From contig JAOTON010002231.1 in the NCBI GenBank assembly GCA_034440635.1, positions 124,001 through 188,000 on the forward strand: a DNA stretch of 64,000 nt, read 5' to 3'. Of this stretch, positions 1 to 12,630 are shown in pieces (position 1 is the first letter of the stretch; each line of letters starts with the position of its first letter). The stretch is from Lepas anatifera. Lineage: Eukaryota; Arthropoda; Thecostraca; Lepadidae. The notes beneath the pieces were generated by a model, which searched no databases, was not told the origin of the DNA, and saw only the letters and a list, made by a program, of their open reading frames with translations. The position numbers and the translations under genes are program-made.

Positions 1-1912
1 CCATTCAATAAAATTACTTCCAAATTCGAATTTTATCAGAGTATCTTCAATGAACTTATGCTCGACAGAATTGAATGCATTCTGAAAATCCAATGCCATA
101 AGTATTCCACTTAATTTATCGGCGTCACAATATTCTATGATGTCAGAAGTTGTTCTTAAATTTACTCCAATATTCCGCCCTCGTATTGAACCTGTCTGAT
201 CAGGAGCAACTAAATCCTCACTACTAACATTAACCTATTTGCAATAACTTTTGCAATTATTTTATATACAATATCTAAGAGACAGATCGCTCGTTTGTTC
301 TTCAAAACTTTTTGATCACCCTGTTTAGGAATCATCGTTATAATACCCTCCTTTGAGTAACGAAAAGTAGTCCATTTTCTTTGACTTTCTAATATAACTT
401 ACAATGATCTGTTCTAAGTCTTCCCAAAAGAATCGAAAAATTCCTTAGTGAAGCCTGAAACCGACGGTGCCTTATTGTTTTTCATACCATCAAGAGCTAA
501 CCTGCATTCGATGCCGGTGATGGGAGCGTCACATATTTCTCTGTTCTCGGCGCTAACCTTAGGACAATCCAGTTCTCCCAAAAACTTATCACAGGCTGAT
601 TCACTACCTCTATCATAGCTATACTGTGTTGTGTATATCTTATTAAAGAATTCCTTGCACATAATAAGAATATCTTTGTTACCCGTTACGAAATCACCAT
701 TTTCCGATTGCAGCACCTCAATTTTCTTATCCATATTCCTTCGCTTAAGCAGGTTGAGAAAATAGCGAGTAGGGCGTTCACCTTGTTCAGCCACTTAGCG
801 CCAGAGTAAATCATGGCTAGTTTACCCTTTTCTTCTTGTATTTCATCCGCACGTACTTGCAATTGTCTATACCTTTCTAGTAAAGAATCATCACCACACG
901 TGGCTATTTCGGATTCGATCTTATCTAATGATTCCAAAATCCTATTATTTTCTTCGCGTTTTGCAGTCTCTCTTTCTTTCCATCTTTTAATGCTAGCTAC
1001 TCGTATTTGACTAGATAGAAGTTCCAACAAAAGACCAGATTCAGAAACATTATTATAAAGTTCCTGACCCCGTTTTGCTTTCCCTATTTCGGTCTTGACT
1101 AATCCTACAAAGATTGTGTCTTCAAGTAGCTCATTACGGAATCGAAAAAGCCCTGGACCTTTATCAGAGGAAAACATATTAAATTCAGCACTTACTATGC
1201 TATGATCGCTTAATACCCCAGGCCTTATCTTGCTTACAACATGGTGAGTTTTAATGTATTCGCTTATGATAATGTAATCCAGCCTGGATTGCTGTAATTG
1301 CGGTGTTAAACGGCGCCATGAATAGCGTCGCATATCAGGGTTTTTGTCACGCCAGAGATCAATAGCTTATGCTCCTTTATTGAATTAAGTAATATTTTGG
1401 CTGCGGGCGAAACACGAAAATCGGACCTTGAGGTGTCTCGACGTGATAAATGTGTTTTAAGTCTCCACAGAAAATGATGTAAGACTTTTCAGCCTCAGAC
1501 ATGCTATTTATTTTATCATTGATCAAACGAAAGAAATGTTTTTGCTGGCTCTTTTGCCGCTGAGTTGGCGCGTAAGCTGCGACTAATTTTACCGTAAATT
1601 TACTAAATTTCAAGTCCGTGATAATAAGCCTACCATCATTGAGCAATGTGAAACATTAAACGCACAACTTCCTTGCAATGACCGAGGCATAAGAATGGCA
1701 ACTCCGCACTCATTAGTAGTCTTTCCATGCGAGAAAATTATATCCGATCCCCATTCAGCCTGCCAAACATAACATCGCGGTCCATGAGTGGGTTTCCTGA
1801 ATTACCACTATGTGTTTGGGAAAGTGAGAATGTATGAATCGAAACAATGTTCTCTTTTGGACGCCAGCCGAATTCCGCGAGCATTAAATGTTAGGATTTT
1901 AAGATCAGACAT
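1..1912 (-). mobile_element. Tx1/L1-like LINE ORF2 fragment (endonuclease plus start of reverse transcriptase), broken
   Basis: Read on the minus strand, an ORF2-like reading begins with an ATG at 1912-1910 (MSDLKILTFNARGIR), the usual start of an apurinic-type LINE endonuclease. It continues with AAYAPTQRQK and FCGDLKH near 1377-1646, then SRLDYIIIS and LSDHS near 1190-1290, the last endonuclease motifs. A charged linker follows, then GERPTRYFLNLLKRRNMDK near 770, a segment typical of L1/Tx1 elements just before the reverse transcriptase. At about 60-150 the reading gives GILMALDFQNAFNSVEH, matching the RT motif with the first catalytic Asp. Several frameshifts and stops break the frame, so the copy is dead. 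The rest of the RT lies beyond the left edge. Assignment to Tx1/L1 rests on the ERPTRYFLNL segment and is an inference. Confidence 0.8.
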
Positions 1913-2542
1913 ACAAGTTAAAATGAATTAACGTTTTTTCTTCTTCCCGAGCTACCGTTGAACAACAAACATCACCTTGCGGGAAAAGAGGAACTAGCAA
2001 GTTTACACGCCATCTATCGGTTAGCCAATTTGCCAAACGGTACAATGTCAATTCAGAAGCAACCAGGAAGTGCCTATTTATTAATTCGTATGGAGTTCAA
2101 TGTTATGTTCGAATACATAGAATGTTTTAGTAGCACTGAGCAATGGCTTTCTGAAATTTATAGGAACTATAAATGCTAATCCAGACCCCACATCGACGAA
2201 CAAGCATGCTACATAGTATGCACACACACCTAATGAAATCCCATCCACGATATCGAACCGACCCCTCCCTGGTGCACCAAACCATACCAGTATCAACTGA
2301 TGCTGGTAGCGAGTCCGGGCCCCGGACGGCCAATGAACGGTAAATACCTGGAGACATGCTTTAGCTCCCATCTCAACATTTATGTAGCCTTTTAACCAAG
2401 AGTCAAATAATCCACATCCATCTATCCTGGTACCGCCATCGCCATCCTACGTAACAGAGTGCAAAATCACACTCTGATAGCTCTCACTAATGTAACGCTT
2501 CAAAATAAACATTTCACTGACATCAGCGGAAGCATCACGTAC

Positions 2543-2723
2543 CATTTCAGTAATCTGCGCGGCTTCGACGACGCGAGCCGGGCCCCCAGCAGACGCCCCG
2601 CAGCCCCCGCAGCGCCGGTGAACCATCAGAAGGGAGATCAGATGCAGCCCAGCCGACGACAGCAGCGCCCGGCGCAGCGGGACGCCCGCCGAAGGGACCC
2701 GGCCGCCCGCCACCGCACATGAC
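2543..2723 (-). other. Possible internal exon (weak)
   Basis: On the minus strand a GC-rich 181-bp block is bounded by a good acceptor (pyrimidine-rich tract then TTTGCAG ending at 2724) and a donor (AAATG/GTACGT at 2542). One frame reads AGGRVPSAGVPLRRALLSSAGLHLISLLMVHRRCGG in two pieces joined without a stop, ending AAQITEM before the donor. The middle is hydrophobic. I recognise no family and cannot link it to other exons, so this is a splice-signal observation rather than a gene call. Confidence 0.15.
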
Positions 2724-3363
2724 CTGCAAACAAAGCATCAATTGACTCGTCATTCACACTCGCTGCAATTTCAATAGATTTCGCTATGGAGTCGAAATAT
2801 TAGCCTACGAATTGTTCTGCAAAACTAACCTGAACCTTCAGCTTAGAAAACACATGTACATACATCATTTCCTGTTGTCATTGTCGTCTTTCATTGCATG
2901 CAATCGTGAAATACCAACGTTTTACATCGCGCAAAAGTTAATTACTACCGATACAAGCCAATCATTAGCCATGCTCCTGCCAGATATTTGAAGACAATAG
3001 AAGCTTCAACATCGACAATCAATCTATAGAAAGAATCTTCGGCTTGACTCTATACAAATAATTAGAACAGACAATAAAATACAAAAATATGCTCCTCTGA
3101 ACGTGCGTTTCATCTATCAGTGTATCGAGACACTTCAACAGAGGAACATGTAAGCCTGGATTGTATAGCTCGGAAGAATTCAAATGAGCGCCTCCACAGT
3201 GACATTCAAACTCCTCCACAAAACGGCAGAGCTACCAGGTTATCAGGTCACGTTATCTCAATAAAAATCCCAAACTAAGTTTCATTCACGAAAAATGATT
3301 AGTATCTGATAACGCAAAAGTTCAACTTTTGACAATAAGATTTACAACTACATATTTAATCAC

Positions 3364-3714
3364 TCATTTATTCTTATGAAATACCCCTTCATCGTAGTGG
3401 TTTTCATCGCTCACGACGCCTGTCAGCGTCTGCTGCGGTGCACCACCAGGTCCGCTCCGTGCTCCCGCCCCGAGGCTATTCACGCGAATCGGTATCCCGA
3501 ACCTGACCACGCCCTGCCGCGTCAAGCCGTCGCCGCTCCCGACGAGCCGGACGCCGCGTGGGCCACCGACGCGGAAGCGAGCCAGCGACAGGTTGCGACC
3601 CACCTCCAGGTCCGCTTTTCCGAGACGGCTCTCCCCGTCCACCCGTACGTCCGCCGCTCTGCTGTCCATCCCGGAACGGAAGCTTGGGCAGTACCCCCTA
3701 GAAGGCCTTAACAT
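3364..3714 (-). other. GC-rich open frame, possible terminal exon (weak)
   Basis: A minus-strand frame of about 116 codons in a GC-rich block ends SDENHYDEGVFHKNK and a stop. A TTCTAG acceptor-like site lies near its 5' end. The opposite strand is open over the same interval, so the openness may only reflect base composition. No domain is recognised. Confidence 0.12.
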
Positions 3715-4911
3715 GCTCCTCGCTTCTCACCCAGATGTTGTTTCCTCCTTTGGTTCTCTGCAGTACACCAGACCGCGTCTGAAACACGGTAGCAATCCTG
3801 GCACCATTCTCCACTCTGCGAGCAGCTAACAGTGCTGGAATACTGCTGCATCTCGGTACCGCGATTCACCATGTACAGTGGTGCCATCTGTTGGGGGCGA
3901 GGAACACCACTGCGGTCGTACCCGACCGGTCGTTTGGGCCACGCTTCGAAACAGGTCGAACCGCCTCTCGAACACTGTGTCCGTACACTGCGCCTCAAGA
4001 ACTTCACATCACTTTAGAGTCTGACTCTAATCGGTGAGCGACCTGAATTTCACTTCAGATAGGTTCGCCCAGGTGACGGCTATTGAGAGCCCTGACAGCT
4101 CACGCCCATGTCCTTCCTGGGTGCGTCCTACAGTCTTTGCACGTGAGGATTAGGGAAGATAAACGTCGATTTCTATCAATGCCATCCACTCTTCTTTCAA
4201 CTCATTGTTCTTTTGTGGCTTTCATTCCGTCTAGGTTCTAATTGCTGCATCTTTCTCGAATACTTCACTTTCTAGTGCGTTTATGGTTTCTCCATGCTCG
4301 AGCTTCTCTAGGCTCAATGACACGGTTGTTTCCGTCTTCAACCAGCTGCTTGATCGCTTCCAGGGTCACGTTCTTCCTTCGTCCCTGGCGCTGGCGGGAC
4401 TTTTCATCGCCTTTCTTTTTTGAGTTTTTTTTCAGGTTCCTAGTCATCCCCAACGAGGCTGTCGCTTACCGCGGGAAGTTGTGTCTGTACCTGATGCGGC
4501 GTCGGTGACACGGTCCCGATCACACTCACTCCGTCAGATTCGGACATGGTTAGGCAGCACGCAATCTCCCGTGCGTTTTCGTTTCATTGTTCTCACTCAC
4601 AGTAAAGGCTATGAAAACTCGCCCACATTTGATACCATTGCTGGCTATCCAACTCCTGCGCACAGTTACACCGCCCGGCGCCCGGCTCCCCGCAGCCCAC
4701 CGGTCCGCATGCCCGGCGCTATCGGGCCGTCCTGACCCGGCGGTCGACGGCCGTAAAATCGAGGTGGCACGGTAAATGAAGGAAGTAAGCAGGGTTTCCC
4801 ATGTTCAAATGAATTCTTAAATGTATCCTATCCATTTGATATTTCTAAGAAGTCACTTTTAAGGGTTTCATCCTGTTGTTTAGGCCCGCTGCATTACTGT
4901 GCAATACTCCA

Positions 4912-6360
4912 AACTAGACCATGAAGCTTATGAACTATCAAATATGTCTAGCAAGAAGGCTATCGATTAAATAGACACACTCATTTACTGCGCTTCATAG
5001 AGTACGAATGAAGCTTCACGTTTACACAGTACTGTGTTACACATGAAGCTTCATTCGTACTCGATACTTACCAAGTCACAGTCAATAGCAAGAAGCAGTG
5101 ATGATCCTCCCTTCACAGCACCTCCAAGCCGCCGACGCCACCGGCACCGCCGGCCTAGATTCTCAGTTTAGATATCATGTGTCATACGGTGATCTTATCT
5201 CATACGGTGTAAATGTTTGAGCTTCAATTACCAGTAGTTCTTTTGTTCAGTGCCGTCTTAATAAAGTTGCGATGCACCTTCTGGAATTTCTCCACACCCT
5301 TCAGTAGTTTTTTCTGAGATTGTCTTCCCTGGTAAGAATCTTGCCGCACTTTGTGATGGTACCGCAGCAACTCTCGGCCAGGTTGTTGTCCACTCTGACA
5401 TTCCGCACAAACTCCTCTGTTTCCTTGTATTGCTGGTCCTCGCCCCACAGTGCGGAACCCCCACCAGCCACTTGCGATCGACTTTGAAGATAGTGAAGAG
5501 CATGAATGATTTGGAGTCGCACAGGTCGGTCAGTTCGGAGCTGGGCTTCTCGAGGGAGTACTTTTTTACCCAAGATGCCTTAAGTAAAGATACCTTAAGT
5601 AAAGGTATCTTAGGTCAGTTCGGTCTTGGAGGTGAGGTCCATGGAGCTGGGCTTCTCGAGGGAGTACTGCAGAGGAGGTTGTGGGCGAGGATGCTGGTTT
5701 GCTCGGCGGTGTACCAGTCGTGTCTGCCCAACACTTGCCCTGAGCTCTGCTCCCTCGAGAAGCCCATCTTTAAAGAACTCACCTTCAAGATCGAACGAGC
5801 CGACCTGTGCGATCCCAAATCCTTTATGCTTTTTGCCATCCTGGGAGTCGACCACAAGTGACTGGCGAGGAATTCCGAACTCTGGGGCGAGAACCACCAG
5901 TATAAGGAAAGTGAGGAGTCAAAGTGACCGACGACATGTGAGAGGTGCTACTGCACCATCACAAAATACAGCCAAATTCTTACGAGGAAAGACAGGCTCA
6001 GAAGAAAAAAACTGCTGCAGGGTATGGAGATATTTTGGAAGGTATATGTCAGCTTCATTAAGAAGCTACTGACCAATAAAAACTACTGGTAGCTGAAGTT
6101 CAAAGGTTTGCACCGTATCAAACATTTAATATCTAAACGGAGAATCTAGGCCGGCGGTGCTGGTGGCGTCGGTGGCTCGGAAGCATTGTGAAGGGAGAAT
6201 CATCAATGCTTCTTGTGAATGACTGTGACTTGGTACTGTGTTACACGTGAAGCTTCTTGTCGCATTCGTACACAATAAAGCGCATTAAATGAGGCGTGTG
6301 TATAAACGCACTAGTCTTTTTGATAGATATATTTGATAGTTGATAGGTTTCATGGTTTAG
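4912..6360. mobile_element. Palindromic element with two diverged coding arms
   Basis: Sequence from about 4912 to 5560 reappears inverted from about 5745 to 6360. Examples are the GCCGGCGGTGC/GCACCGCCGGC segments near 5145 and 6150, and TGAAGCTTCATTCGTAC near 5045 against its counterpart near 6250. Each arm reads outward from the centre as protein: the left arm (minus) gives DLCDSKSFMLFTIFKVDRKW then NVRVDNNLAE and KGVEKFQKVHRNFIK; the right arm (plus) gives DLCDPKSFMLFAILGVDHK then a broken version of the same tail. The pattern of a short Asn-Asn/Ala-Glu motif followed by a basic VEKFQKVHR tail resembles C-termini of uncharacterised transposon proteins; that link is an inference. The centre near 5575-5610 holds tandem CTTAAGTAAAG units. 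No target-site duplication was found. Confidence 0.6.
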
Positions 6361-6365
6361 TAAGT

Positions 6366-7070
6366 GCGATATAGGAAAGATGTTCACTCTCGCTGCGTAT
6401 GGTCAGTTGTTGAGTGCTGAAGAAAACAAAAACAGTTTTGAGTAGCAATTAGGCGAAATAATGGGAATCTGGTGGGCTATTTTACGAACCTGGGGGTGCA
6501 AGTAAAATGGGCAGCCCTAAGGGCACCTGCCCCCTCTTTGCCCCCCTGGATCCGCCTATGGCATTACCAACGTGTAGGGACATTTTTATGGCATCACTAT
6601 ACTGTAAATTGTCGAAATCTGGAATCAAAAATTGATATTTTGTGTTTTTATTCAAACCATTTGATCACCAGTTTCCAATTGAAGAAAAATCATGACTCTA
6701 TCGACATAGGTTCTCAATCAAAAGTGGTTATCCCCAATACAAAATTATGATATTTTACTGATATCACCAAACGGCCATTTGTCGTAAGCCCAAACCACCC
6801 GATGGAAAGCCTTCATTTGAAGCAAAATTCATCGTTCTATCGCAATTGGTTTTTCAGCTAGAGGTTCCACCCCGTTTTCTTCTGGCCGCCTGCATCACTG
6901 TGTATTGGTACGATATAGGAGCTATGTTCAACTCCGCTGCGCATGGTCAGTTTTCGAGTCTCGAGGAAACCAAAACCAGTTCTAAGTAGCATTTAGCCCA
7001 AATAATGGGAATCTGGTGGACTATTTTGCAAACCTGGGGGTTGCCAGTAAAATGGGCAGCCGTAGGAGGT
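6366..7070 (+). repeat. Pair of about 160-bp direct repeats
   Basis: The segment at about 6366-6515 (from CGATATAGGAAAGATG to AAATGGGCAGCC) recurs at about 6909-7060 with scattered changes. Shared blocks include ATGGTCAGTT, AATAATGGGAATCTGGTGG and AAAATGGGCAGCC. The roughly 390 bp between the repeats show no gene. The first copy runs into CCCCTGGATCCGCC, a string seen at the ends of some hAT-like elements. Confidence 0.6.
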
Positions 7071-7236
7071 GAGGTACCTTTATCACCTTCATGCCTTGCA
7101 CCTTTATCACCTTTCTAGTGCGGGGGTCGACCTCCTGACTGCACCCATACAAATGCTCTTCTCCGATGACGATTGACGATGTCCATGATCACAGGCCATT
7201 AAACACCCTGATTCAGCGTTTCCACTGATCATTTCT

Positions 7237-8067
7237 TTAACCCGCGCCCACCGGGGTCCGGCGCCACCTTCCCACCGGGGGCCATCATCCCCTCTAACTC
7301 CGAAAATATGGGCGTTGCGCAAATCTGAAGTGCAATGAAAGCTCGCGTGAATTCAGTAAGAAATTACTTGCATGTTTTAGTGCTCAGGTCAATTTTGACC
7401 TCCAGAGGTAATTAGGTCAGATCGGCTATTTTCACTCAAATATGCAATGATTAACCAAACTGGGCATAACTCTTATGTCATTAGAGCTATTGAGGCCTGG
7501 TAGTACATTTGATACAATTGTCAGTACTTTTCCGCTATGTGAACGTAAAGACCTCCCGCCAGTGTTTGACCCCAGTCACCTCGTGACCTAATATGACCTA
7601 GGTCACGAAAGTAAAGTGATTGCCGTATATAATGAAAGCAGTGACAGACAAACACGATGTTTTGTTTCACCGTTCTAGCTAATTAGGTAAAGTTATTGTC
7701 AAATACTGTTTTGACCTCTTATTGATGACCTTGGAAAAGTCAAAGGCAATATCCCTGATCCGTGAAGTGTCAAAACGTTGTTTAGTTGAGTATTTGCAAT
7801 CATTTTTTGGTTTTATATCATGAAATAGCTTTTCCCATGTTTCCAATGGGAAGTCCCTTGACCTGACCTCGGCACGAATCAAAATCCCGATATATTAGAC
7901 CTGGAGGGTCATAAGTGAAGTTCAAATCATCGACTTTGAAATGTAGCTCTTGAGTCTAAGGTGAATGACCTTTTGACCTGTCTGACCTGACCTTTACCGA
8001 AAATTTGATAAAAATGCGGTGCCCTACCGTCTCGTCGTTTTATCCAAAACTTGGGGCATCATGTTAA
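7237..8067 (+). mobile_element. TTAA family 1 copy 1 (eroded)
   Basis: It starts at TTAA then CCCGCGCCCACCGGGG and ends CTTGGGGCATCATG then TTAA. The interior is collinear with the other family 1 copies but is about 185 bp shorter. The loss is spread over many deletions of one to a few bases; for example, CAGGTCAATGGTTTGACC in copy 2 is CAGGTCAATTTTGACC here. It lies in the gene A duplication; the matching place in the gene C copy reads TCATTTCTCTAAATCAAGCATAG (about 48728-48750, given in two overlapping parts), a plausible empty site with TTAA changed to CTAA. Confidence 0.8.
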
Positions 8068-8816
8068 ATCCAGCATAGTTTATCCAGGTGTCATCTAACA
8101 AAGTGGTGCCACATCGCATTGTGGTGGCGTCAACACTTGCATCCTGGATAAGGAGTGGAAGGCAACGCTCCACGGGGGCGCTGGGGCGGTTGCTAGAGTT
8201 CGGGGCGACTCGACCGGAGCCTCCCCTTATCCTTTCGATCCACCTATGGGTACACAGGATCAGTACATGGGTGCATGTATGTACATGAGTGCCACCAACA
8301 TAACTGCACCGACGGCGAGGGTTGGCACGTGGTGCAGACGAAGGACCAGCCCTCCGTCGCGTCGGTTTACGCTTGTTTGCCGCGAGTTTCTATCTCGCTC
8401 CAGTTTGGGCTACCGCTTCGCGGCGGGGGAGGTCGAACTGGGGGGAGGGGAGGTCCAATTGGACCCATCAGTTTTTCGCAAATGATTCTAAGCCAACTCT
8501 ATTTAAACACACGTCGCTTTTCAGGGCTTCTTGGGTAATAAATACATTTTACAACTTATAACCAAAAATTGACATCAGGTCAAGTAGGTCAACCAGCTGT
8601 GACGTCATTTTTAAACTCATGCAAGCCGATTCGGTTCTTCTAAAATGAGGCTGGCAAAACAGGGTGTAACGTGGCTTTTAGAACAGCTAGGTCAAGTTCC
8701 TAAACACCATTCAAAAGCTCTTAAAATTAAAAATATACATGCTGGAAACCATTTTTAATAAATTTTGTGTAAGTTGTTGCAGGGTCGATTTTTAAAGACG
8801 GAGTCTCCCTTAAGTC

Positions 8817-11800
8817 ATAAGACAAAGACAAAGACTGTATTCGGAGTCATCCACAGTTATAAAAACGGTTGTGGCTATTACGACACCACGTCAAGCTGTT
8901 GCTAGATGAGTAAATGGGATGGGCTTACACATTCACTAGATGAAACTTCAATACAGTCATACCTATGACATCATCACATAATAACTGTATACACTTGATA
9001 TAAAATATTCTACTCCACTCCTACACGCAGTGCACCACCACACATCCCAAAACACCCTAGATACGCTGTGACACGAAGTGGCGCTTAAGGGCACGGCAGA
9101 AAAGAGGTACTGGAAGGACTTTCAAATCAGCAGGCACATCGTTATAGTACGAAGGACCCCGGGCCATAAACCTGCGCTGGCCCATACTGCTACAGGAACG
9201 TGGTACCCATAGGTCTCCGTCCCGGCGCGTGCTGCGCTCCCGCGTAAACCGGAGCTCCTCGAATCCCCGGGCCAGCTCCTCTGGCTCCCCGAGGCGCACT
9301 ACCTTGTGCACAAGCACAAGCGTGTGATACCTAGCCAGTTCACCCGCCGACAGCCAGCCCAAGTCCTCCAATAGATCCGAAACATGATCAAATTTGTTGC
9401 GCCCGAATATGATTTTTGCAGCATAGTTAATGACCTTTTCGGAGCCGAGTGTTATTGGTTTGGGTACCATGGCCGAGTACGGTGATGCAGTATCGGACCC
9501 GAGAGATGACCAGAGAGCTGACTATCGGCGAGATGACTCTGGGATGTAAGCAGTGTCTCAGATGTGAAAGACCACTCAAAATTCCAAAACATTGACGAGT
9601 TAAGAGAGAAATATGAGGGTCCCAGCTGAGGACGCGGTCAAAGGTCAGGCCGAGATTTTTAACGCTCATGGACGGAACTAAATTATGATTGCGGAATTTG
9701 ACGGTAAAATCACCAACGTGCCGAATGTTACGAGCACTTCCTAGAAGAATGAGTTGGGTTTTGTCAGCATTTACTTTTAGCCCATTACCCCTGAACCAGA
9801 TATCAAGAGAAGTTAATGCGTTTTCCATGCGTTGAATGAGTGTCCGAAAGTTTGACTTTTTGCCACTGACAAGCACTTGAGTGTCATCCGCGTACTGGAC
9901 CACGACCGCATCCTCAGCATACAGGCTCAGGTCATTAGCAAAGATACAGTAAAGCAAAGGGCCGAGACAAGAACCTTGGAATACGCCCATGTTGTTGGGA
10001 AGACTAGAAGAAATTTTAGAAACACCCAGATTATCAGCTGGAATGCTGACACTCTGGGTGTGACGCCGAAAATATGCAGAGAACCAAGAAGTATAGATTG
10101 AATGAGCCTGGAGTTTTTGGAGTAAACGAGAGTGGTCAATCACATCAAAGTATTTACTCAAATCGAGGAGGCAGAGGAGGGCCACCTCCCCACGATCATT
10201 AGCGGAAAGGATGTGATCAGTTATGGATACCAGCGCGCTTTCACACGAGTGACGAGGACGAAATCCGTGTTGGCTGGAGGCAAGAAGGTGATTGTCGGAA
10301 AGGTAGGCATAGAGCTGCCGATGAACAGCACGCTCTAGGATTTTAGTGATGGTAGGGATGATACTGATAGGACGGAAGCTAGAGGGATCAAAGGAATCAC
10401 CGGATTTGAAGATAGGATGGACTAGGGCGTGTTTCCAAGGATCCGGGATTTCAACAAGTAAGGATTGAGCTATTGATCAAGTGGAGAAACGCCAGGCCCT
10501 GGGATTCGAAGATGAGACGGACGATGTGCATACTAATACCATCGCCAGAACTGGAGGTGGAGGAGCCCCTACTGTAGACTATGGTTTGTAGCTCATCCAA
10601 TGTGATAAGTCGCAGGGTGAAGGCGCAGGCACCAACGCGTGACAGTCTGCACGCAGGTGTTCGGACCGCTCCCATAGCGGCAACCTCAGCCGCCACGCGC
10701 GGGCCGACGTCAACAAAGAAATGGTTAAGCTCATCAGCTGTGGCATTTGGAATTACTCGGGTCCCTCCCTTTTTCCGCCAATCACTCTGTCAACACACCT
10801 CCACATTCCCCTGCGCCCCTCCTCCCTCAGTCGCCTATGCACATCGTCGCGCATATCGCGTCGCATCGCTCCCCTTACCTGACGATTTAGGTCACCATAC
10901 ACCTCAGACCGGTGGCCGCCGATTGCCAGCGCCGCTCTGCGACGAGCCATCAAATCAATGGTGAAATCTGAGACCACAGGCGCGTTTGGATTGCGGATAC
11001 GAATGGTTCTTACTGGTGCATGGCGATCAAGAACAGTTAGCAATTTCCTCGAGAATACAGTCCATTTTTCAGCAACACTGTTGGATGCAAAAACATCTGA
11101 CCAATCAGCACACATCATATCAAAATTGAGGGCGGCAGGGTCAAGGCGATGCAGACAGCGGGTCTGAACAAAAGTAGGCTTTGGACGGCATCGCGACACG
11201 CTGAGCTGAGCACGAACAAATGTGTGCGGACTGTAATGACAAAATTTGGTACCAAAATGAGTAACTAAATCTGGGCTATTAGTGATGATGACGTCTAAAC
11301 ATGACCCGGTGGGGCGATAGGTAGGCAGATTAATACATTGGTGTAGCGTTTAATCCTTCAATAAGTCCACAAGATAGCGCTTGGCACGATTACTTAGAGG
11401 TTCCAAAACATCACAATTTATGCCACCAAATATCACACACTTAGCAGAAGGGTGAGCCAAAACGACATCCTGATATTCAAGTTCCAAATGATCAAAACCA
11501 GCACGTAAATCAGCATCACTGTAACGTGGCGGTCGATAGAGAATGCAGAAAACGATCTGCCGTTTCGAGTCTGGTCTCACTGAAATCCAAAGAGTCTCCA
11601 GTCGACTGTTCGCTGGTTTTGTGACGCGAGTCTTCAGCTGTTTTGCTGTCATACCCTCTCTGACAGCGAGGGCGACTCCTCCGTATCCGCTGTTATCTGG
11701 CCGCGGCGTGGAGTGAACAGTGTAGCCGGGCAGCAGGAACATACAACGAGGTGTGTAAAGGCGGAGCCAAGTCTCACAAATCCCAAAAAAACATCGTAGT

Positions 11801-12475
11801 CGAAATCTAGCAAATCACGAGAAAGGGGTAGAATAGAAGGTTTCAGAGATTGAATGTTGAGAGCGCCAATCCGAAGGGATACCACAGGTTTCTCTGAGGT
11901 TTCTCTTCCGATCTCCCCATCTGACTCCGCCTCTGCTACCACGCCTACGCGCACCCCGGCTGCTGCGAGTACCGCGGCCCCTGCGATGCCGTCTCCCCTC
12001 GCACGGTGATTGGTTGATGGGCTCAGCTCCGCGGCCCGCTGCCAGTGAGGCGGGGTCACGTCTGACCCGGCCCGGCCCAAGGTCAGGGCTGGTGCGCGGT
12101 GCGAAGGGCTCAAGGTCACGCAGTGTGACAGTGCACGGTCGAGTGGAGCACAGGTGTGACAACAGTGAATATCAGTTTCACAACGGCCAGAAGAATGACC
12201 AACCTCAGAATTTCACGGCTCACAATGGGGTGGAACAGCTTCATTCTTCAGTAGCGAAGGGGAGTGACTTAAAGCCCACACTTACGAAAATGTCCAAATC
12301 AGGTGAGTCCGGATGTGGTGGTGCGCTGGATTACTCTCGCAATCACCCGTAAAATCACACTCACTCTCACAAAACCCGAAGAAGAACACGGATAAAGGTT
12401 AAAGAAGCGTAAGCGTCGGACGGGGGGCTGCAGCACCGCAACCGTCAGCGGGCGCGGGGCGCAGCAAAAACGTTC
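8817..12475 (-). mobile_element. CR1/L2-like LINE, nearly full length, inactivated
   Basis: Minus strand, in order: endonuclease start near 11880 (SLRIGALNIQSLKPS), then GYGGVALAVREG and FCILYRPPRYSDADL at 11350-11742, a linker at 10753-11199, RT fingers near 10300-10440 (FRPISIIPTITKILERAVHRQL, given in full because it is the diagnostic part, can be located at 10340-10405), RT palm at 9427-10185 with LLDLSKYFDVIDH, GVFQGSCLGPLLY and QYADDTQ, and a C-terminal domain at 9057-9470. The 3' end carries a short GTCTTT-type tail (AAGACAAAGACAAAGAC on the plus strand at 8819-8836). Several frameshifts and stops split the frame. The insertion is absent from the duplicate locus, where sequence near 49960 continues directly to 49985. 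Confidence 0.85.
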
Positions 12476-12630
12476 ATCAATGAACGTTTTTGAGTTCAGG
12501 TCAATATCAAGGTCACAAGAGGTCACCAAAGGTCACAGTTTTCAAATTGTTTGAGTATATAACTTTTTAACAAAACAATATCGAGAAAATATTTTTAATT
12601 AACGTTTGGAATCATGTTTTAGGCTGTTTC

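Larger units (their letters stand above)
1930..4880. other. Mostly unassigned stretch
   Basis: I see no complete gene here. Two GC-rich blocks (about 2560-2720 and 3420-3690) stand out from AT-rich surroundings and are open on both strands, which GC-rich DNA often is. A lysine-rich minus-strand frame at 4265-4453 (KKNSKKKGDEKSRQRQGRR) has no recognisable family. Nothing else between these blocks looks coding. Confidence 0.4.

Noticed and set aside
4265..4453. Lysine-rich minus-strand frame resembling a DNA-binding protein
   Set aside because: It is short, has no recognisable domain and no splice or promoter context; composition alone could explain it.
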